Assembly: GCA_016185555.1 (NCBI GenBank)
Contig: JACPNI010000125.1
Coordinates: 1 to 7,704, forward strand
Direction of reading: 5' to 3'
DNA: 7,704 nt
DNA from: Candidatus Woesearchaeota archaeon
GTDB lineage: Archaea > Nanobdellota > Nanobdellia > SCGC-AAA011-G17 > JACPNG01
The translations under genes and the position numbers were made by a program. The notes beneath the pieces were generated by a model. That model did not search any database. It saw only the letters and a list, made by a program, of their open reading frames with translations, and was not told the DNA's origin. Shown here piece by piece: positions 1 to 4,962 of this stretch; position 1 is the first letter of the stretch, and the number at the start of each line of letters is the position of its first letter.

Positions 1-131
1 CAGACTTGGGAATTCCTGTCGGCAATATGCATGGCACAGTTTCAAGAATTTATTCCACAGACTTAGATTCAACTGTTGAAGCATTTAAGGCTTTATTTTT
101 AAGAGAAGAAGAAAGGCAGATTTGGGGTTAA
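1..131 (+). CDS. 3' end of an unrecognised protein-coding gene
   Basis: An open frame enters from the left edge (first full codon at base 3) and ends at TAA 129-131, giving 42 C-terminal residues that begin DLGIPVGNMHGTVSRIYS and end REEERQIWG. There is no stop before the TAA. The segment reads like a soluble globular C-terminus: a Gly/Pro-containing loop with a GNMHGT stretch, followed by a charged amphipathic helix. I do not recognise the family from this much sequence. The gene converges on the minus-strand gene that ends at 136, with only 4 bp between the stop codons, so the two probably have overlapping transcript ends. That it is coding is inferred from the protein-like composition and the tight fit to its neighbour. 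Confidence 0.6.
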   Translation, partial: DLGIPVGNMHGTVSRIYSTDLDSTVEAFKALFLREEERQIWG

Positions 132-135
132 TAGT

Positions 136-540
136 TCATTCAACTTTTTGGGTTTCTTCTAACTTCAAAACATTCTGTTTCGTTTCTTTAACTAACATTT
201 CCAAATCTTTTAGTATTTTATCCTTATCACCCAAAGTTATAAAATAACTAAACCGTGAAGGCGTGGTATTAGATGTACGAAGATGCACATAACGATGCTT
301 GTCCCCTTTAGGGTTTTGGTTATTTTCATAACAGTAACATATTCCATAACCATCTATAGGACCTTTAACTGATTTTTCTATAGTGGCTGATTCATCAACT
401 TTTTCCTTAACTTTTAAATCCTTAGTATACTCTTGAGCATATAAAATCTCATACCCTGCTTGTTTCATATACTCTGAATTCTTAAGTAAGTCAAATAGCT
501 TTTTTCCTTCGATTTCTATTCCCAATTCAATTTTATTCAT
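136..540 (-). CDS. Hypothetical protein, 134 aa, function unknown
   Basis: A small soluble protein with no signal peptide or membrane segment. I choose ATG at 540 (MNKIELGIEIEG). A longer reading from a TTG at 552 is possible, but the GGGGTG at 550-545 lies four bases before the ATG and looks like its ribosome binding site, so the TTG would overlap it. The N-terminal half (residues about 1-60) is Lys/Glu-rich. A central patch, GYGICYCYENNQ, is rich in aromatics and holds both cysteines of this start. It is followed by a KGDKHRYVHLRTSN segment with several basic residues, and the C-terminus is a charged helix (DKDKILKDLEMLVKETK). Two cysteines alone do not make a zinc site. I do not recognise a family. 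The gene lies 105 bp downstream of the EF-2 stop on the same strand and could be cotranscribed, but AT-rich possible promoter sequence lies between them. Confidence 0.6.
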   Translation of the reverse strand: MNKIELGIEIEGKKLFDLLKNSEYMKQAGYEILYAQEYTKDLKVKEKVDESATIEKSVKGPIDGYGICYCYENNQNPKGDKHRYVHLRTSNTTPSRFSYFITLGDKDKILKDLEMLVKETKQNVLKLEETQKVE

Positions 541-544
541 ATTG

Positions 545-550
545 CACCCC
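545..550 (-). promoter_or_regulatory. Ribosome binding site GGGGTG that decides the start at 540
   Basis: GGGGTG on the minus strand matches the archaeal Shine-Dalgarno GAGGTG except for one A-to-G change, which can still pair with 16S rRNA through G-U wobble. Its spacing of 4 nt to the ATG at 540 favours that start over the upstream TTG at 552, which would overlap the site. Confidence 0.5.
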
Positions 551-590
551 AAATAATTTAATTAAAATATATTTGAAATCTAGTTTAACT

Positions 591-600
591 AATTTAAATA
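591..600 (-). promoter_or_regulatory. Possible TATA box for the 134-aa gene
   Basis: TATTTAAATT on the minus strand would place transcription start near 570 and give a roughly 30-nt leader containing the GGGGTG site. There is no clear purine-rich BRE next to it. A second AT-rich stretch (ATATATTT, about 563-572) is an alternative, but it would start the RNA only a few bases before the ATG. The spacer (553-645) is AT-rich throughout, so this is weak evidence. Confidence 0.25.
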
Positions 601-626
601 GATTATTAAGATAAGAAATATAAGTT

Positions 627-631
627 AAAAA
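627..631 (-). terminator. Possible oligo-T terminator after EF-2
   Basis: A run of five T on the minus strand lies 14 nt past the EF-2 stop codon, in very AT-rich sequence. Archaeal termination often needs only short oligo-T tracts, but a T5 run is common by chance at this base composition. Confidence 0.2.
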
Positions 632-645
632 CCTTAAATAATCAT

Positions 646-3600
646 CTATTCTGTTTCGGGTGTCTCTACTAATTTTAATCCTTTTCTGGTTCTTATTTGG
701 GTGATTACTTTTTGCTGCAATAATTCTGGCAGTTTCTCAAATACCTGATCCGAGATAAAGTAACTGCCTCTCCCGCCAGTCGCACTTCTTAAATCCGAAG
801 CTAATCCAAACATCTCCGCTACTGGTAGTTTTGCCATCACAACTATCCTATCGCCTTCCTGCTCCATGCTTAAAAGCTGGCCTCTTTTATTTGATATTAG
901 CTTTGACAGATCGCCCATATAACTTCCCGGAGCTTCTATCTGCATTATTTGCATTGGCTCATACAGCACAGCTTTGCCATCTAACATTGCCATCCTTATT
1001 GCATCTCTTATTGCCGGCAGTACTTGTGCTGGTCCCCTATGTATAGCATCTTCATGAAGCTTACAGTCGTTTAATATAACATTCATTTTTACACATGGCT
1101 CACGCGCTAAAACTCCATTCTCCATTACTTCTTCAAAACCATCCATAACCATTTCTATTACTTCTCCAATATGAACAATTCCTCTTGTATCATCAACTAA
1201 AAGATTCCCTCTATATGCTTCTTGAATATTTCTTGCCGCTTTCATTGACATACCCAAAGCTTCAAATTTTTTGAAAGTTTCCATATCTTTCTTTTTAATT
1301 CTCATTTCCGGGATATTACCAGCTTTGATCTCTGAATATATATTCTCATTCAATGGCTCAACTGAAAAATAAAATTTGTTATGCTTATTTGGGCTCTTTC
1401 CTTCAATCTCTTGGGATTTTTTCAGTACTGTCTCCCGATAAACAACAATAGGATTACTTGTTACAACTTCAAGATGCTTTTCTGTTTTGATCCTATTCTC
1501 AATAACTTCTAAATGCAGCTCACCCATCCCGGATATTAAGTTCTCACCAGTTTCTTCATTTATTTTAATAACAATACTTGGGTCTTCTTTATTTACCTGT
1601 TTTAAAACTTCAACTAATCTTGGAAGGTCAGCGGGGCTTTTTGCGTCTATAGACTTTGTAACTACAGGTTCAAAGATGTGTTTTATTGCTTCAAATTGTT
1701 CAATTGGTGAAGTTGAAACAGTTTCACCTGCAAAAGTATTTTTTAAACCAACTAAACCAACAATATTCCCGGGATAAGCCTCATCTACAGATATTCTTTG
1801 AGCACCTTTGTAAATAGAAACCTGCTGCAGTCTTACTTCTTTTTTTGCGCCATTTAAATACAAATCCTGACCTTGTCTAACTGTACCAGAAAATAATCTT
1901 CCGGCTGCCACTTCCCCAGCATGCTTGTCAATAACTATTTTTGTAACAACAAAAGCAACCGGGCCATTTGGATCGCAATTAACTAATGCCTGTCCAACTT
2001 CAGATTCTAATTCACCATGCCATATCTTTGGAATCCTGTATATTTGTGCTTGTTTTGGATTCGGATGGTGGTGAACAGACATATTAAGGATTATATTATG
2101 CAGTGGCGCCTTCTTTGCAAGCTCTTTGTATGTATCATTAGTATATGCATCAATAACATCCTTAAACGTAATCCCTGTTTTTTTCATATAAGGAACAGAT
2201 AAAGCCCACTTATGGAATGCAGAACCGAAAGCAACACTTCCATCTGCAACATTTACCCCCCACTTATCTTTGTATTCTTGGGGTGCAATATTCCTAATAA
2301 AATTATTTACATTTGTAATAACCTTCATAAACCTTTCTTGCATCTGTTCTGGTGTTAATTTAACTTCTTTGATTAGCCTGTCAACCTTGTTTATGAAAAG
2401 AACTGGCTTGACTAATTCCTTTAATGCCTGTCTTAAAACTGTTTCAGTTTGTGGCATAATCCCTTCTACTGCGCATACAAGAACAATAGCACCATCAATT
2501 GCTCTCATTGCCCTTGTAACATCACCGCCAAAATCAACATGCCCCGGAGTATCGATTAAATTAATAAGATATTCTTCACCATCAAGCTCATGGATCATAG
2601 AAACATTAGCAGCATCAATTGTAATTCCTCTTGCTATTTCATCCTCATGAAAATCCAGAACTAACTGTTTTCCTGCCAACTCTTCGGAAATCATTCCGGC
2701 ACCTGCTAGGAGATTATCTGAAAACGTTGTATTATGTATAAACATTCCTTCTGCTACAAAATTATGATTTTCTGGAACTGTAAAATCATAGACAAACTCT
2801 TCATTAATGGTCTCTAAAGACTTAACTTCTATAAATGCAATATCCCCATTAAGAACTTTGTTTAGTTTTTCTAAGGAAATATTTCTTTGTTTACAAAATC
2901 TAACTATTTTATCAGAGCTCAAATTAAAGTTTCTTGTTAAACCGTTATTTTCAACAGCTACTAAGTCCGAGACTTGACTGCCAACGATTCTCTCAGCTTT
3001 TAGTTGTGCTTTTAAGGACTTTCCTTCTAGACCAAATCCAATTTCCTTTACAAAATTAACTAAAGATAAACCACTTAAACTAATAGTATTATCTATTTCG
3101 ATAATAGGAATACAACCAAATTTCAATAAGAATAAACTAAGGTCTTTAATCATTTGATTGCTTGCTGAAGTTATTGTTATTGCACTTCTGCTCTTTTCAA
3201 CTGAACCATCTGTATCAAAATAGCCTCTCAAGAACATTGAAGAATATTCTTTTGGTGATTTCATTAAAAAATCTGACACTCTAATGTTATGACTTTTTTT
3301 GCCTTTAATTGGATAATCAAATAATGAATTTAATAACTCTATCAAGGTCAAATTAGCAACTATTTCTGGTGTTCTATTACTATAATTCCTAAAGGTGACC
3401 TCAATACCGACCTCATTGCATAAATCAACAAACTTTTTCCCTAATTCTGGCTTTCCCACAATAAACTTTTTATTAGACCCATCACCAAATAATAATCCAG
3501 TTAAATAATAGAAGTTTTTAAAATTTTGAGGTAGTTTTATTGAATTTGAATTCTTACCTCTTTGAGCACCATTCCTAAATACCATGCTATTGATATTATC

Positions 3601-4326
3601 ATAAACTTCTTCTAATCCTATATTGAATAATTGTGATATTTCAAGTAAATCCTTTAAAAGATACCTATTTTTCAAAGCGCCATGATAGAGTGATTTATGT
3701 TTTAACCCCGTATTTATTTGCCTGCAAACCTCTTTAATGCCTAGGTTTAAGATACCGTTTTTTATTTTTTTACCAAACTCTTCCTTTAGAATAGCATAAA
3801 ATCTTTTATCTTTTAATTTCAATAAAATCCCTTGTTTTATATTTAAATCACTTTCTGTATTCAGATTCCTAGAACATACAACTCTATCACCTAATTTAAT
3901 TTCACTAGCTTCTTTCTCTACAAAGTCTAGGTTATTATAAACAATAAATTTATGTTCTGGAGTTGTCGCTACTGTAAACCCATTTCTTAATTTAACTCTT
4001 ATTAAAGTGCCACCCTTTAACTTCCATGCTAGAGAAATTGGCTTAATTTCTGTTTTCCCAGTTCCTTTATTTAATGAAAATACATTTAGACCTAGCTTAC
4101 CGGTGTCATAAATAACGTGATCATTAGTTTCTTCAAATCTAATTCCTTTATTCTCTGCAAGGTCAAATAGTTTTTGTGCATTGACGATTGTTCCATTACC
4201 TAATACAATTCTAGAATCTCCACTAATGCACTTCCCATGATCAATATGTGCGCACGTACAGATATTTCTAATTCTCTCCGGATACTGCATCAACCTTGTT
4301 ACTTTTTCAGCTAAATTATCTGCCAT
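646..4326 (-). CDS. fusA: Elongation factor 2 (EF-2) precursor interrupted by an intein
   Basis: EF-2 is the cytoplasmic translational GTPase that moves tRNAs and mRNA through the ribosome after peptide-bond formation. The 1226-aa precursor is residues 1-32 (N-extein), 33-532 (intein) and 533-1226 (C-extein). The spliced product is 726 aa, the usual archaeal EF-2 length. In spliced numbering, the G1 P-loop AHIDHGKTT spans 26-34 (split by the intein after K32), G2 RGITI is at 66-70, G3 DTPGH at 92-96 and G4 NKVD at 146-149, followed by a G5-like SAFH. The C-terminal domain IV loop LHEDAIHRGPAQ keeps the histidine modified to diphthamide (H1096 of the precursor, H596 spliced). The end, FEKLPELLQQKVITQIRTRKGL, is typical of the archaeal protein. 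The start ATG at 4326 gives the expected N-terminus and has GAGGGGAT upstream. I see no frameshift. The symbol follows common usage for archaeal EF-2. Confidence 0.97.
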   Translation of the reverse strand: MADNLAEKVTRLMQYPERIRNICTCAHIDHGKCISGDSRIVLGNGTIVNAQKLFDLAENKGIRFEETNDHVIYDTGKLGLNVFSLNKGTGKTEIKPISLAWKLKGGTLIRVKLRNGFTVATTPEHKFIVYNNLDFVEKEASEIKLGDRVVCSRNLNTESDLNIKQGILLKLKDKRFYAILKEEFGKKIKNGILNLGIKEVCRQINTGLKHKSLYHGALKNRYLLKDLLEISQLFNIGLEEVYDNINSMVFRNGAQRGKNSNSIKLPQNFKNFYYLTGLLFGDGSNKKFIVGKPELGKKFVDLCNEVGIEVTFRNYSNRTPEIVANLTLIELLNSLFDYPIKGKKSHNIRVSDFLMKSPKEYSSMFLRGYFDTDGSVEKSRSAITITSASNQMIKDLSLFLLKFGCIPIIEIDNTISLSGLSLVNFVKEIGFGLEGKSLKAQLKAERIVGSQVSDLVAVENNGLTRNFNLSSDKIVRFCKQRNISLEKLNKVLNGDIAFIEVKSLETINEEFVYDFTVPENHNFVAEGMFIHNTTFSDNLLAGAGMISEELAGKQLVLDFHEDEIARGITIDAANVSMIHELDGEEYLINLIDTPGHVDFGGDVTRAMRAIDGAIVLVCAVEGIMPQTETVLRQALKELVKPVLFINKVDRLIKEVKLTPEQMQERFMKVITNVNNFIRNIAPQEYKDKWGVNVADGSVAFGSAFHKWALSVPYMKKTGITFKDVIDAYTNDTYKELAKKAPLHNIILNMSVHHHPNPKQAQIYRIPKIWHGELESEVGQALVNCDPNGPVAFVVTKIVIDKHAGEVAAGRLFSGTVRQGQDLYLNGAKKEVRLQQVSIYKGAQRISVDEAYPGNIVGLVGLKNTFAGETVSTSPIEQFEAIKHIFEPVVTKSIDAKSPADLPRLVEVLKQVNKEDPSIVIKINEETGENLISGMGELHLEVIENRIKTEKHLEVVTSNPIVVYRETVLKKSQEIEGKSPNKHNKFYFSVEPLNENIYSEIKAGNIPEMRIKKKDMETFKKFEALGMSMKAARNIQEAYRGNLLVDDTRGIVHIGEVIEMVMDGFEEVMENGVLAREPCVKMNVILNDCKLHEDAIHRGPAQVLPAIRDAIRMAMLDGKAVLYEPMQIMQIEAPGSYMGDLSKLISNKRGQLLSMEQEGDRIVVMAKLPVAEMFGLASDLRSATGGRGSYFISDQVFEKLPELLQQKVITQIRTRKGLKLVETPETE
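2731..4230 (-). mobile_element. Intein with LAGLIDADG homing endonuclease in the EF-2 P-loop
   Basis: The in-frame 1500 bp encode a 500-aa intein from C1 (CISGDSRIVLG, block A) to N500 (block G, FIHN), with Thr as the +1 extein residue. Block B is GTLIRVKLRNGFTVATTPEH, with the TxxH pair T90 and H93. Block F is YDFTVPENHNFVAEG (481-495). These residues make it a class 1 self-splicing intein with every catalytic position intact: Cys1, His93, His499, Asn500 and +1 Thr. The endonuclease carries both LAGLIDADG motifs, LTGLLFGDG (243-251) and FLRGYFDTDG (333-342), each with its acidic residue (D250 and D341), so it is probably active for homing. About 110 residues (130-240), helical and basic, lie between the N-terminal splicing part and the first motif; another such stretch (about 432-465) precedes block F. 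Both may bind DNA. The segment looks more AT-rich than the flanking EF-2 sequence, in keeping with separate transfer. Confidence 0.96.
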
Positions 4327-4335
4327 ATTATTCTA

Positions 4336-4343
4336 ATCCCCTC
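4336..4343 (-). promoter_or_regulatory. EF-2 ribosome binding site
   Basis: GAGGGGAT on the minus strand differs by one base from the archaeal Shine-Dalgarno GAGGTGAT and ends 9 nt before the EF-2 ATG at 4326. Confidence 0.5.
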
Positions 4344-4357
4344 ATACTATAACTTTT

Positions 4358-4369
4358 GATTTTAAAATC
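4358..4369. promoter_or_regulatory. 12-bp perfect palindrome GATTTTAAAATC in the divergent promoter region
   Basis: The palindrome lies between the EF-2 TATA box and its predicted transcription start near 4353, a position where a bound dimeric regulator would block initiation. On the plus strand it lies upstream of the 138-aa gene. In AT-rich sequence a 12-bp palindrome can be chance, so an operator role is only a suggestion. Confidence 0.25.
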
Positions 4370-4375
4370 GTAAGT

Positions 4376-4390
4376 TATTTAAACCTTTTC
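4376..4390 (-). promoter_or_regulatory. EF-2 core promoter (BRE + TATA box)
   Basis: On the minus strand the sequence GAAAAGG-TTTAAATA combines a purine-rich BRE with a strong archaeal TATA box (4383-4376). Transcription would start about 26 nt downstream, near 4353, giving a leader of about 27 nt that contains the GAGGGGAT ribosome binding site. The layout closely matches the alaS promoter in the same window (GAAAC-TTTTAAATA). The AT-rich core reads TATTTAAA on the plus strand and could also serve the divergent 138-aa gene, with a start near 4405. Confidence 0.65.
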
Positions 4391-4415
4391 TTCTGAAAAA
4401 TTTCAATTTAATATC

Positions 4416-4421
4416 GGAGAG
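4416..4421 (+). promoter_or_regulatory. Ribosome binding site of the 138-aa gene
   Basis: GGAGAG lies 7 nt before the ATG at 4429, a normal spacing, and supports that start. Confidence 0.45.
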
Positions 4422-4428
4422 AACAAAT

Positions 4429-4845
4429 ATGGGATTAGAAAATTTTGAAGATTATAAAAAGAAAGATTATCAAGTAATGTATTCAGCACGTAGTTCTGCC
4501 TACCGTTTTGATGGCTCTGATCAAGATAAACCGACACTCCCCAATATAACACTAATAGAGGCTTATATGTTGGGTGAAAAGTGGATAAGACATGCTGAAA
4601 CTGTATGTGGTGCGGTAATTTTTAACACTATAACTGGCGAATATATTAATTTAAGCAAAGCAAGAGATTCTTTGGAAGAAGGAATAAGGAATTACGGTAT
4701 GTATGGTATTGTTTTGCCTTTAATAGAAAAAATTATTAGTTATGAAGAAGGCATGAACGATGTGGCAAAAAGCTTATGTGAAAAGATTGGACTAGAACAT
4801 AAAAAGTTAGGGTCTCCCTTTCCAGACATAGAAACTTTTAAATAA
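4429..4845 (+). CDS. Hypothetical protein, 138 aa, function unknown
   Basis: A soluble acidic-to-neutral protein with no signal peptide or membrane segment. Residues 1-40 are polar and charged (MGLENFEDYKKKDYQVMY). The middle (about 42-75) looks like a helix-strand unit, TLIEAYMLGEKWIRHAETVCGAVIFNTITGEYINL, and the rest is mainly helical up to about 127. I recognise no family or catalytic motif. The gene is divergent from EF-2 across a 102-bp spacer and has its own GGAGAG site. Its last five codons and stop (IETFK, TAA) fall within the 79-bp repeat and coincide with the alaS BRE/TATA box, so the stop codon overlaps the promoter. Without the inserted unit this gene would end 21 bp before the alaS ATG. 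If the right-hand repeat copy were the older one, its original C-terminus may have been different. Confidence 0.65.
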   Translation: MGLENFEDYKKKDYQVMYSARSSAYRFDGSDQDKPTLPNITLIEAYMLGEKWIRHAETVCGAVIFNTITGEYINLSKARDSLEEGIRNYGMYGIVLPLIEKIISYEEGMNDVAKSLCEKIGLEHKKLGSPFPDIETFK

Positions 4846-4906
4846 AAACTTCTTTTTCAATTTGCTATGCTAGGTGATAAAGAGGTTAAAAAGAATTTTA
4901 GAAAAA
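4828..4906 (+). repeat. Direct repeat, left copy: alaS promoter and start
   Basis: This copy matches 6748-6826 at a constant offset of 1920 bp, with 75 of 79 positions identical. The first 45 bp are identical. Differences are at 4873 (G here, A there) and at 4893, 4894 and 4896, where one A is lost from an A-run and one T gained in the next T-run, which keeps the frame. The copy spans the end of the 138-aa gene, a BRE/TATA promoter, the alaS ATG (4867) and about 13 alaS codons. After 4906 the sequence no longer resembles alaS. Confidence 0.95.
4831..4844 (+). promoter_or_regulatory. Duplicated alaS promoter, now upstream of the radical SAM gene
   Basis: GAAAC-TTTTAAATA (BRE plus TATA box) is unchanged from the alaS copy at 6751-6764. 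It would start transcription near 4867, giving the radical SAM mRNA a leader of about 64 nt that begins with the severed alaS start. It overlaps the last codons and stop of the 138-aa gene. Confidence 0.6.
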
Positions 4907-4962
4907 TCATTGGGGGTTATGGGGTAAAAAATGGAATTGCTAGCAAGAAAAAAAGGAGATAG
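4867..4962 (+). pseudogene. Severed alaS 5' end (31-codon remnant frame)
   Basis: The frame begins MLGDKEVKKNFRK, against MLSDKEVKKEFRK in the intact alaS at 6787, so 11 of 13 residues match. It then diverges into unrelated sequence and stops at TAG 4960-4962. Only the first 13 codons are alaS-derived. The frame overlaps the start of the radical SAM gene by 32 nt in a different frame. Because the duplicated promoter would start the RNA at or near this ATG, it may be translated as a leaderless mini-ORF that affects initiation at 4931. Its own product is unlikely to have a function. Confidence 0.75.
4921..4924 (+). promoter_or_regulatory. Possible ribosome binding site of the radical SAM gene
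   Basis: GGGG ends 6 nt before the ATG at 4931; a second G5 run is at 4912-4916. It resembles the GGGG cores before EF-2 and the 134-aa gene. An in-frame TAA at 4925-4927 rules out any earlier start for the radical SAM protein. Confidence 0.35.

Noticed and set aside
538..552. TTG start at 552 for the 134-aa gene
   Set aside because: It would overlap the GGGGTG site that is well spaced for the ATG at 540.
831..2650. Several plus-strand open frames of 60-126 codons (about 831, 1487, 2017, 2270)
   Set aside because: They lie opposite well-conserved EF-2 coding sequence and have composition typical of antisense shadows, with no promoter or ribosome binding site.
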